A DNA stretch of 25,549 bases from Chloroflexota bacterium (lineage in GTDB: Bacteria; Chloroflexota; Dehalococcoidia; SZUA-161): positions 1 through 25,549 of the forward strand of contig VGNW01000005.1 in the NCBI GenBank assembly GCA_016865955.1. The letters are read 5' to 3'. The position numbers and the translations under genes are program-made. The notes beneath the pieces were generated by a model. That model was given only the letters and a program-made list of their open reading frames with translations. It was not told the DNA's origin and made no database searches. Below, piece after piece: positions 14,716 to 21,999 of this stretch; the first letter of the stretch is position 1; each line of letters starts with the position of its first letter.

Positions 14716-16161
14716 CTAGGCACGAAAAGGCGTTGCTTTCCAGAAGTATACGTGCACGCCGCGATTGGCATCGTGGAATTTTCTGCGTAAGCTCAACTCC
14801 ACAGGCATGCCGACCTGCAGAGCATCAAGCTCGCAATCTGTAAGGTCAAACAGCCACCTGCCGCCGCCGTCGAAGTTAACCATCCCGTAGATTGCCGGCG
14901 GGCTGGGGCTGAAGGCGAGGATGTCTCCCGTATAGGTAAACAAGTGTCCTGTCTTATCTGAAAAACGATAGTCTTCCATCTGATTGACTGCACCGCATTT
15001 GGGGTTGGCGCATATCTCCTGGGCGGGATATTGAGGCGTGCCGCAGCTTTTGCATTTAGTTCCACAAAGACCCAGGAGCATCTTCCGTTCTCTCCAGAGT
15101 ATTGTCATCTGGGTGGGGGCAACCTCATCGCCGCGACCTCCGGTGTCTATACCTAGCACCTCTCGGAAAGTGACGTATTTCTCATAGAGTCCGATGTCTT
15201 TCTTCGAAGCCAGGTGTTTCTTGATACCCCTGCGTTCTTTCAGTTTCTTTATATTCTCGGTGACCTGGAGCAGCACAGCATCGCTGCCGTTGCCGTAGCT
15301 GGCGACGATTATTTTATCTCCCGGATTGGCTTCCTCGAGCGCTGCCACCAGTATCATCAGAGGGTAAGCAGCGCCGGTATGACCTATCTCGGTGAACATG
15401 TGATTCTGTATCTGTCCGGCACCGAATCCCAGTTTCTTGCCGATGCTGGCATGAGCTCCAGTGTAGACGCAGGGGAAGACCAGCTTGGCGATGTCCTTGG
15501 GGGCAAGGCTGTATTTCTTCATCAAACCTGAGATAGCCTCGCCGATGAACTTGCCGTAGCCCTCATCCCGAATCCACCTGTCCTCCCAGGAGCGATTGAA
15601 CTTATCCTCCTGTGCTCTCCAGACATCGGAGAAATCATAGGTTAGGGAAAAGGTACCTTCGATGCTGGCTATCACTTTATCTTTGCCCAGAAGCAGGGCA
15701 GCCGCGCCATCGCCGTAGATTTCCTCCTGATAGCCTCCGGGTTTGCCCAGACGGCAATCTGCGGCACAGACCATTACGCTTTTGGCTGAGCCTGACGACA
15801 CGGCATCGTAGGCTGAAATAAGCGCGCCCGTGCCTGCCTTAAGCGAGGTGGTAAAATCTGCTGTCCTTGCCTCGTGTCGGAGATCGAGCGCGGTGGCGAT
15901 TATACCGGCATTTTGCCTCTCCTTGTAGGGGGTTGTGGTAGTGGCGAAGAACAGGCCATCGACCTTCTCGCGTTCCACTCCGTGGAGGCAGTCCACCGCG
16001 GCGGCTGCAGCCATCGTGATGCTGTCCTCATCGAAGTTTGCCACCGCCTTCTCGCCGGGGAGCAGAGAGGCAGGATTCAGCCACCCCAGCGCCTGATAGA
16101 TGGTCATGCGGGCGATGCGGTAGAGCGGGATATAAGCGCCGTAAGATGTGATACCTACCAT
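14716..16161 (-). CDS. HMG-CoA synthase-like protein fused to DUF35 OB-fold/zinc ribbon, catalytic residues replaced
   Basis: A 481-aa two-part protein. Residues 1 to about 345 are a thiolase-fold domain most like archaeal HMG-CoA synthases (VGITSYGAYIP start, KAGTGAL at 108-114, YGDGAAALLLG, GHTGAAYPL, SYGNGSDAVLLQ). Residues 355-481 are a DUF35-type module: zinc ribbon with CxxC at 370-373 and Cys384/Cys389, then an OB-fold. In archaeal enzymes the nucleophile precedes KAGT (ACKAGT); here it is SLKAGT, Leu107. The GSES-type motif with the catalytic Glu reads ATTTTPY (73-79). It is therefore probably not an active HMG-CoA synthase. It is likely a scaffold or CoA-binding partner for the following thiolase. 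AGGAGG overlaps the ligase stop codon 8 bases before the ATG. Confidence 0.88.
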   Translation of the reverse strand: MVGITSYGAYIPLYRIARMTIYQALGWLNPASLLPGEKAVANFDEDSITMAAAAAVDCLHGVEREKVDGLFFATTTTPYKERQNAGIIATALDLRHEARTADFTTSLKAGTGALISAYDAVSSGSAKSVMVCAADCRLGKPGGYQEEIYGDGAAALLLGKDKVIASIEGTFSLTYDFSDVWRAQEDKFNRSWEDRWIRDEGYGKFIGEAISGLMKKYSLAPKDIAKLVFPCVYTGAHASIGKKLGFGAGQIQNHMFTEIGHTGAAYPLMILVAALEEANPGDKIIVASYGNGSDAVLLQVTENIKKLKERRGIKKHLASKKDIGLYEKYVTFREVLGIDTGGRGDEVAPTQMTILWRERKMLLGLCGTKCKSCGTPQYPAQEICANPKCGAVNQMEDYRFSDKTGHLFTYTGDILAFSPSPPAIYGMVNFDGGGRWLFDLTDCELDALQVGMPVELSLRRKFHDANRGVHVYFWKATPFRA

Positions 16162-16173
16162 AATGTCATCCTC

Positions 16174-17790
16174 CTAATATTTGACCGACTTGCCATATTT
16201 CTCCCTGAGCACCCTTTTGAGCACCTTGCCCGTAGGGGTGCGGGGAAGAGCTTCCATGAAATCCACCGACCTCGGTTTTTTATAGCTGGCGAGATGTTGT
16301 TTGCAATAATCGATAACCTCTTTCTCGGTCATAGCCTCTCCGGGCTTGCAGACCACACAGGCTTTAATGGATTCGCCCCATTCCTTGTCGTGAACTCCGA
16401 TGACGGCGCACTCCAGTACCTTGGGGTGTCCGTAGAGAACTTCCTCTATCTCTGCGGGATAGATGTTCTCCCCGCCGCTGATAATCATATCTTTCTTGCG
16501 GTCGACGACGTAAATATACCCCTCTGCATCCTGCCTGACAAGGTCGCCGCCGTGGAACCAGCCTCCTCTCATGGCTTCGGTAGTAGCCTCGGGATTTTTG
16601 TAGTACTCCTTCATTACTGTGGGGCCTCGATACACTGCCTCGCCCACGGCGTTCACCGGTACATCCTTGTTGTTATCGTCAACAACTCGCATCTCTATGC
16701 CCGGGATAACCCTTCCCACCGACGTCTCTCGCCCCCTGGATTCGCTGGGGGGAAGGCACGAGACAACCGGACTCATCTCAGTCTGTCCGAAGACATCGAA
16801 TATCTTCGCATTGGGGAACTGTCTCATTATCTGTCTTCTGGTCTCCGTAGGGAGAATAGCCGCACCCGATATCCAGACCCTGAGGGACCCGGTTTCATAC
16901 TTATCTAAGTCGGGCAGCATCATGATGAAGGTCGCCATAGCCGGAATCATAAGGATTGCGTTTATCTTCTCCTTCCGAATTATTGTAATGATTTCGGTCG
17001 GGTCAAAGACCTCTTTGGGCAGAATCATTGTTACACCCAGGAAGAAGCACAACTGGCAGAATCCGAAGGCAGCCAGGTGGAATACGGGTGGAGGCGAGCA
17101 GCATTTGTACTTCAGTATCTCGCTCATCGGCTCACCGACTTCTGCATAGACCAGAGGACCCAGCAGCATCCACATCACCACTTCGTTTTTATGCGTTATC
17201 ACAGCCCCTTTGGGTCTTCCTGTGGTGCCGGCGGTGTACATTATGAATGCAGGGTCTTCATCGTCCACCAGGATTAACGGCTCATCCTCTGAGTGCTTGG
17301 CTATCCATGATTCATAGTGAAGCATGCCGTCAACAGGTTGTTCGGTTATGGCGATATAATGTTTCACATTGGGCAGGTCTTTCTGCATCCCTTTCACTGT
17401 TTCTATGAAGGCTTCTCCCGCTATGAACGCTTCGGCATCGGAGTTGTTTACTATATAGGTAAGCTCTTCGGGATGGAGGCGGAAATTGAGGGGGACGGCT
17501 ACTCCTCCAATCTTGCCCAGAGCATAGTAGGCTTCGAGGAACTGATTGCAGTTGAATGCCAGAATAGCAACCTTGGAGCCTTTTTTAACGCCCAGACGCA
17601 GTAGAGCATGCGCCAGCTTGTTGATACGAGAATTGAACTGTTTATAAGTGAGGCGCGTGTCTCCGTAAATCAGGGCTTCCTTATCGGGAAATCTGTGGCT
17701 GTTGCGTGTTATCGTTTCCCCGACCAGAAGCCTCTTCCCCAGAGTAGCTTCGATAGCCGGCTTATCTTTTACCGCCCGTTTGCCTTTCAT
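16174..17790 (-). CDS. Acyl-CoA ligase (AMP-forming)
   Basis: A 538-aa AMP-dependent acid-CoA ligase of the ANL superfamily: carboxylic acid + ATP + CoA to acyl-CoA + AMP + PPi. The phosphate loop YTAGTTGRPKG is at 185-195, FGQTE in the middle, GWFHGGDLVRQDAEGYIYVVDRKKDMI in the hinge region, and the catalytic lysine of PRTPTGK is Lys522. The sequence resembles medium/long-chain fatty-acid ligases; the acid cannot be named. The ATG at 17790 has GGGAGG 5-6 bases upstream. First gene of a five-gene operon that continues with the HMG-CoA-synthase-like fusion after 12 bases, and it follows a strong promoter at 17937-17965 with a leader of about 140 bases. Lys522 is the type of residue silenced by acetylation in acetyl-CoA synthetase, and a deacetylase gene is in the window. 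Confidence 0.93.
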   Translation of the reverse strand: MKGKRAVKDKPAIEATLGKRLLVGETITRNSHRFPDKEALIYGDTRLTYKQFNSRINKLAHALLRLGVKKGSKVAILAFNCNQFLEAYYALGKIGGVAVPLNFRLHPEELTYIVNNSDAEAFIAGEAFIETVKGMQKDLPNVKHYIAITEQPVDGMLHYESWIAKHSEDEPLILVDDEDPAFIMYTAGTTGRPKGAVITHKNEVVMWMLLGPLVYAEVGEPMSEILKYKCCSPPPVFHLAAFGFCQLCFFLGVTMILPKEVFDPTEIITIIRKEKINAILMIPAMATFIMMLPDLDKYETGSLRVWISGAAILPTETRRQIMRQFPNAKIFDVFGQTEMSPVVSCLPPSESRGRETSVGRVIPGIEMRVVDDNNKDVPVNAVGEAVYRGPTVMKEYYKNPEATTEAMRGGWFHGGDLVRQDAEGYIYVVDRKKDMIISGGENIYPAEIEEVLYGHPKVLECAVIGVHDKEWGESIKACVVCKPGEAMTEKEVIDYCKQHLASYKKPRSVDFMEALPRTPTGKVLKRVLREKYGKSVKY

Positions 17791-17936
17791 AGCCGCCTCC
17801 CGAAATGATATAGCGCGAGTTCCTCACGAATCCAGATTGAAAGGCTTACTTTCCTGTGTTTTTCTGTTGCTCCGGTTGCTGTTCCGGCAGGATTGCCGTT
17901 ATGAAGTCAATCGGCCTGGGGATATCCCTTGGCAAG

Positions 17937-17965
17937 AATATACGCGAGATTATGCCGATTGTCAA
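17937..17965 (-). promoter_or_regulatory. Promoter of the acyl-CoA operon, with overlapping inverted repeat
   Basis: On the minus strand TTGACA (17965-17960), 17-base spacer, TATATT (17942-17937). Transcription would begin near 17930. An inverted repeat, ATTGTC at 17958-17963 and GACAAT at 17971-17976 with a 7-base gap, overlaps the -35 box and is a candidate repressor site. Confidence 0.65.
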
Positions 17966-18271
17966 CAGTCGACAATGATAAAGTCCTGGCTCCGGGTGAC
18001 CCGCATTTCACCATACCTTTGAAAGAGTCGATATCTCATTGAGAATATCAAATATGATTGCATATTCGTAGGTGTGGTGAACTAACATAATGTTATTATA
18101 TCTTGACTTGAAGACGTGGAGATTCTAGGATGACAACATAGTACTTTGGTTATAGTACCGGAGTTTGTCTCACCGGCACCGTAAGGGTGTATTTTCTCTG
18201 AGGAAAGGATATCAACTGAATAATTCTCCTGCCTTCTATTTTCAAGCCTACAGATGAATCCTGAGAGAATA

Positions 18272-18300
18272 TTGACAAAATGGTATATACCATTTATCTT
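18272..18300 (+). promoter_or_regulatory. Promoter of the zinc-ribbon/hypothetical gene pair
   Basis: TTGACA at 18272-18277 and TATCTT at 18295-18300 with a 17-base spacer. The spacer is almost entirely a perfect palindrome (18278-18295). Transcription would start near 18307, giving a leader of about 23 bases before the ATG at 18330. Confidence 0.6.
18278..18295. promoter_or_regulatory. Operator-like 18-bp palindrome within the promoter spacer
   Basis: AAATGGTAT followed directly by ATACCATTT, a perfect palindrome lying exactly between -35 and -10. A dimeric repressor bound here would block RNA polymerase. The TGGTATATACCA core resembles sites of GntR/FadR-type or TetR-type regulators in style only; no regulator gene is found in the window. 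Confidence 0.6.
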
Positions 18301-18329
18301 ATCGGGCATATACCTAACTGAGGCGGGCG

Positions 18330-18506
18330 ATGGCTGGCGAATACGGAAGATGCCCCGGCTGTGGCAGCGACCGCGTGGTTAAGGCCGGGAAATACAACCG
18401 GGGGCAGAGGGGCGTTGAGCAGCGCTACCTCTGCAAGAACTGCCATAGGTTCACTACCAGACCATTACAGCAGCTTGAGCTTATCAAGTCTCAGCCTCAG
18501 AAATAG
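18330..18506 (+). CDS. 58-aa IS1-type zinc-ribbon protein
   Basis: A short protein consisting of one zinc ribbon: CPGC at 8-11 and CKNC at 35-38, linked by GSDRVVKAGKYNRGQRGVEQRYL, and ending FTTRPLQ. This CPxCGS..KxG..xGxQRYxCKxC pattern is the N-terminal DNA-binding ribbon of IS1-type (InsA) and related transposases. No catalytic part follows, so it is either a domesticated stand-alone DNA-binding protein or a transposase fragment. GAGGCGGG lies just before the ATG, and a well-formed promoter with an operator lies upstream, which favours a functional gene. The hypothetical gene at 18522 follows after 15 bases. Confidence 0.7.
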   Translation: MAGEYGRCPGCGSDRVVKAGKYNRGQRGVEQRYLCKNCHRFTTRPLQQLELIKSQPQK

Positions 18507-18521
18507 ACAGGAATGTTGAAT

Positions 18522-18752
18522 ATGGCATCAGAAAATAACAGTCATCCGAACGAAGGAGGGCAATCGCAGGTGCTGTGCGATGAACTGGTGACGAAACTGG
18601 AAGAAGTGGACAGGATGATACGGGAGGAGATTCGGAGAGAGCTCAACAACAATGGTCATGATACGCTTGCATCATCCCGGCTAGCCTGTCTCATCAGGTC
18701 GCGCGCTGATGTTCAAAGCGCAATCACATGCCTGCTGGGCGCCAGTCATTAG
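18522..18752 (+). CDS. Small hypothetical protein with coiled-coil segment
   Basis: A 76-aa protein that I do not recognise. A polar, low-complexity start (ASENNSHPNEGGQ) is followed by a charged helix (about 22-46, DELVTKLEEVDRMIREEIRREL) that could form a coiled coil, and by a second helix (RLACLIRSRADVQSAITCLLG). The ATG at 18522 has AGGA 9 bases upstream; an in-frame ATG at 18513 is too close to it. It is most likely co-transcribed with the 58-aa zinc-ribbon protein. The 259 bases after it up to the next start show no gene, only an isolated TTGACA at about 18925 without a good -10. Confidence 0.55.
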   Translation: MASENNSHPNEGGQSQVLCDELVTKLEEVDRMIREEIRRELNNNGHDTLASSRLACLIRSRADVQSAITCLLGASH

Positions 18753-19011
18753 AGTGCAGATTCCGCGCTGGTACAGCGGAAGCAACATAGCCCCGGTACA
18801 GGCCGCTCAGGTTGTGATGTGCGCGGCCGCCCCCTAATAGCCTCCCCTAAAGACCTCAGACTAGACCCCGAATAGATGCTAAGACAGCAATCGTGCCTTT
18901 CTGTTTACTTGTTTTCAACTATGGAATTGACAAACGCTGTTGCGGTCTGCGATGATGTTATTATGACAATTGTCCTCGAACAGTCTTATGGTAAATGCTG
19001 GGGGTGAAGAA

Positions 19012-20136
19012 ATGAGCGATACTTTGGCAAAGAAGCATACTAATCCGGTATATAAGAAGCTGGCTCAACTTCTTGACACTATCCCTAACGGATTTCCAGC
19101 CAGTAAGAGCGGGGCGGAATTGAAACTGCTGGCGAAGCTGTTCACTCCTGAAGAGGCAGAACTGGCGCTACATTTGAAACTGACTCCCCGGAGCGCGGAG
19201 CAGGTAGCTAAGACCGCAGGCGGCGACCCTCAGGCTCTGGAGGAAAGTTTGAAGGGTATGAAGGACAAAGGGCTGATAAGGATGAAGCGCGGCGAGAAGG
19301 GTCCTCTCTTCGGCCTGATACCCTTCGTTGTGGGCATATATGAGAATCAGATTGGTACTATGGATGAGGAGATGGCACGGCTGTTCGAGGATTACTACAG
19401 GGAAGCGTATCATAAGGTGATGGTCGCAAAGCCCGCCCTGCACCGCGTGATACCTGTGGAGCAGGCGGTACAGGTGGGCGTCGAGGTGCTGCCCTATGAA
19501 CGCGCCTCCGATATCGTGAGCCAGGCGCAGTCGTGGGGTGTGCTCGACTGTATCTGTCGCGTCCAGCAGAAGCTTATCGGAAAGGGATGCGAACACCCGG
19601 TAAAGATATGCATGATGTTCAGCAAGAAGCCCAATGCTTTCGATAAAGCTCAGGTCATCAAGGCGCTGACCAAAGAAGAGGCTCTGGATGTGCTGCGCCG
19701 TGCCGAGGAGGCTGGGCTGGTTCATACAACGGGCAATCATCTGGGCGATATAGATTACATCTGTAATTGCTGCACCTGCGGCTGTGCTATCCTGCGCGGT
19801 GCTGCTGAGTTCGGCATGTTGAGCGTTGTGGAGCCTTCGGCTTTCCAGCTTGTTGTGAATGGGGATTCCTGCGTGGGCTGCGAGCTCTGCATAGACCGCT
19901 GCCAGTTCAAGGCACTGTCGATGGTAGATGGCATCTGCAAGGTAGATTTGCAGCGCTGCTTCGGTTGCGGCATCTGCATATCGTCATGTCCCGATGGAGC
20001 GCTCAGCCTCGTACCGAGGCAGGCGGACCGGGTGAAGTCTCCCCCGGGGTCTCTGGCGGATTGGATGATGGAGCGTGCGGCAGAGCGCGGGCTTGACCCT
20101 GAGAAGCTAGAGCAGGTTATCGGCAGGATTAAATAG
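19012..20136 (+). CDS. Cysteine-rich iron-sulfur protein with winged-helix-like N-terminus and 2[4Fe-4S] ferredoxin domain
   Basis: A 374-aa cytoplasmic protein. Residues about 30-95 look like a helical, winged-helix-type domain (FTPEEAELALHLKLTPRSAEQVAKTAGG...LEESLKGMKDKGLIRMKRG). The middle has CxC at 180-182 followed by Cys193 and Cys200, then a dense cluster Cys251, 253, 254, 256, 258 (YICNCCTCGCAI). The C-terminus has two classical ferredoxin motifs, Cys287/290/293/297 and Cys316/319/322/326 with Pro327. It may bind two to four Fe-S clusters and pass electrons in anaerobic metabolism; the reaction is unknown. The ATG at 19012 is preceded by GGGGGTGA; a longer reading starts with TTG and lacks an SD. 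It stands alone on its strand. Confidence 0.85.
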   Translation: MSDTLAKKHTNPVYKKLAQLLDTIPNGFPASKSGAELKLLAKLFTPEEAELALHLKLTPRSAEQVAKTAGGDPQALEESLKGMKDKGLIRMKRGEKGPLFGLIPFVVGIYENQIGTMDEEMARLFEDYYREAYHKVMVAKPALHRVIPVEQAVQVGVEVLPYERASDIVSQAQSWGVLDCICRVQQKLIGKGCEHPVKICMMFSKKPNAFDKAQVIKALTKEEALDVLRRAEEAGLVHTTGNHLGDIDYICNCCTCGCAILRGAAEFGMLSVVEPSAFQLVVNGDSCVGCELCIDRCQFKALSMVDGICKVDLQRCFGCGICISSCPDGALSLVPRQADRVKSPPGSLADWMMERAAERGLDPEKLEQVIGRIK

Positions 20137-20138
20137 GC

Positions 20139-20170
20139 TGATAGCTGACTGCTGAAAGCTGAATGCTTAG
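20139..20170. repeat. Repeat of the GCTGATAGCTGACTGCTGAAAGCTGA family
   Basis: GGCTGATAGCTGACTGCTGA continues AAGCTGAATGCT. It lies between the convergent ends of the Fe-S protein gene and lepA, and shares its phrases with 8175-8199 and, inverted, with 1691-1726. Confidence 0.55.
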
Positions 20171-20175
20171 TTATC

Positions 20176-21999
20176 CTACCAGTTCAATTTCATCACGCTC
20201 ATGAACGCCTCTTTGGGCACCTCCACCTTGCCGATGCTTTTCATCTTTTTCTTGCCCTCTTTTTGCTTCTCCAGCAGCTTGCGCTTGCGGGTGATGTCGC
20301 CGCCGTAGCATTTCGCCAGCACATCCTTGCGCTTCGCCGGGATATCGGCTCTGGCTACGATTTTGCTCCCGATTGCTGCCTGTATGGGCACCTGAAACAA
20401 CTGGCGTGGGATAAGTTCCTTGAGCCGGGATACCACCGCTTTGCCCACATCGTGAGCCTTATCCGGCGGCACAATCTGGCTGAAGGCGTCCACCAGGATA
20501 TTGTTTACCAGCACATCGAGCTTGACCAGCTCGGCTTCGCGGTAGCCGATGAACTCGTAATCCAGCGAGGCATAGCCCTGGCTGCGGCTCTTCAACTGGT
20601 CGTAGAAGGTGGTCAGCATGGAGCGCAGCGGCATCTCGAACTGTAGCTGTACCCGCTGCCCCAGCTCGCCGGGAGTCCTAGATTGCCCCAGGTATTCAGT
20701 GTGTTTGTGAACACCGCCGCAGCCCATGATAAGCTCCATCAGGGGGCCGATGAACTTTGACGGGGTTATCACCATGATGCTTACCCAGGGCTCCTCCAGT
20801 TTGATTGTCTCCGAGTGTGAAGGCAGTTCGGTGGGATTGACCACGGTCAGCGTCTGCTCGTTGGTCTTGGTTACCAGATAGCTCACGCCAGGCGCCGTTA
20901 TCACCAGCGACAGGTTGAACTCGCGCTCCAGTCGCTCGCGCACAATGTCGAGGTGCAGCAGCCCGAGGAAGCCGCAGCGGAAGCCGTGCCCCAGCAGAGG
21001 ACTTGACTCGGGCTGATATGTGAACGAGGCATCGTTGAGGCTGAGCTTCTCTATAGCCTCGCGCAGCTCCTGATAATCGTCTGGTTCGGTAGGATATACG
21101 CCGGCAAATACCATGGGCTTGGCGGGACGGTATCCCTGCAACGGCTCGGCAGCGCCGTTCGCTGCGTAGGTGATGGTATCGCCCACGCGGCACTTGCTCA
21201 CGCTCTTGAGTCCTGTGGCTATATAACCCACATCTCCAGCCGACAGACTCTTCACAGGACGGGGTTCCGGATCGAAATAGCCCACCTCCAGTGCCTCCAT
21301 CTCGGTGCCCTGCCCCATCAGGCGCAGGCTGCTGCCTGCGGAGAGGGAGCCGTCGATGACACGGATATAGGCTATCACGCCCTTATAGGGGTCGTAGTGG
21401 GAGTCGAAGATAAGCGCACGCAGCGGCAAATCGACATTGCCTTTGGGATGTGGCACTCTGCGCACTATCTCCTCAAGAAGCTGCGGCACGCCCTGTCCCG
21501 TCTTGGCGCTCAGCATGAGCACGCTCTCCGGAGTGTATCCGAGCACGCTTTCAATCTCTCCCAAGCCTCTTTCGATTTCGGCGCCCTGAAGGTCGATCTT
21601 GTTCAGCACGGGTATGATTTCCAGATTGTGCTCCATAGCCAGATATACGTTCGCCAGCGTCTGCGCCTGGATTCCCTGCGTGGCATCGACCACCAGCACC
21701 GCTCCTTCACAGGCGGCAAGGGTTCGTGATACCTCATAGGAGAAATCAACATGTCCGGGCGTATCTATCAGATTCAGTCGGTAGGTTATTCCGTCGCTGG
21801 CTTTGTAGTCGAGACGGATAGCCTTGGCCTTGATGGTGATGCCGCGCTCCCGTTCCAGGTCCATGCTGTCGAGCACCTGCTCCCTCAGTTCGTCCTTGCG
21901 CATGGCGCCGGTAAGCTCAATGAGACGGTCGGCAAGCGTCGATTTGCCGTGGTCGATATGAGCGATGATGCAGAAGTTTCTTACAGTTGATTGGTTCAT
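20176..21999 (-). CDS. lepA: Elongation factor 4
   Basis: LepA/EF4, 607 aa, a ribosome-associated translational GTPase linked to ribosome function under stress and to assembly. G motifs: AHIDHGKST (G1), RGIT (G2), DTPGH (G3), NKID (G4) and SAK (G5). The C-terminal domain unique to LepA is complete (...SRLKELIPRQLFQVPIQAAIG...AKCYGGDITRKRKLLEKQKEGKKKMK). The ATG at 21999 begins MNQSTVRNFCIIAH and overlaps the hemW stop as ATGA, so an upstream extension of the frame is unlikely to be translated. The hemW-lepA order with overlap points to coupled translation. Confidence 0.97.
   Translation of the reverse strand: MNQSTVRNFCIIAHIDHGKSTLADRLIELTGAMRKDELREQVLDSMDLERERGITIKAKAIRLDYKASDGITYRLNLIDTPGHVDFSYEVSRTLAACEGAVLVVDATQGIQAQTLANVYLAMEHNLEIIPVLNKIDLQGAEIERGLGEIESVLGYTPESVLMLSAKTGQGVPQLLEEIVRRVPHPKGNVDLPLRALIFDSHYDPYKGVIAYIRVIDGSLSAGSSLRLMGQGTEMEALEVGYFDPEPRPVKSLSAGDVGYIATGLKSVSKCRVGDTITYAANGAAEPLQGYRPAKPMVFAGVYPTEPDDYQELREAIEKLSLNDASFTYQPESSPLLGHGFRCGFLGLLHLDIVRERLEREFNLSLVITAPGVSYLVTKTNEQTLTVVNPTELPSHSETIKLEEPWVSIMVITPSKFIGPLMELIMGCGGVHKHTEYLGQSRTPGELGQRVQLQFEMPLRSMLTTFYDQLKSRSQGYASLDYEFIGYREAELVKLDVLVNNILVDAFSQIVPPDKAHDVGKAVVSRLKELIPRQLFQVPIQAAIGSKIVARADIPAKRKDVLAKCYGGDITRKRKLLEKQKEGKKKMKSIGKVEVPKEAFMSVMKLNW

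Larger units (their letters stand above)
17791..18329. other. 539-bp gene-free divergent regulatory region
   Basis: No convincing coding sequence on either strand. It holds the leader and promoter of the acyl-CoA operon on the left and the operator-bearing promoter of the zinc-ribbon gene on the right. A third possible promoter, TTGACT at 18103-18108 and TAGGAT at 18126-18131 (spacing 17), points rightward into about 140 bases with no ORF. A 75-codon minus-strand reading at 18082-18309 has no SD and no recognisable features. Confidence 0.6.

Noticed and set aside
15874..16908. 344-codon plus-strand open frame opposite the HMG-CoA-synthase-like and ligase genes
   Set aside because: It is antisense to two genes with clear motifs, has no SD and no recognisable domain; a by-product of codon bias in GC-rich genes.
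18100..18270. Metabolite riboswitch in the gene-free region or upstream of hemW
   Set aside because: A shared TTTGTCTCACCG word in the two regions is short enough to be chance, and neither region folds into a riboswitch class I can recognise.
18082..18309. 75-codon minus-strand frame in the divergent regulatory region
   Set aside because: No SD, odd composition, and it covers the operator and both rightward promoters.
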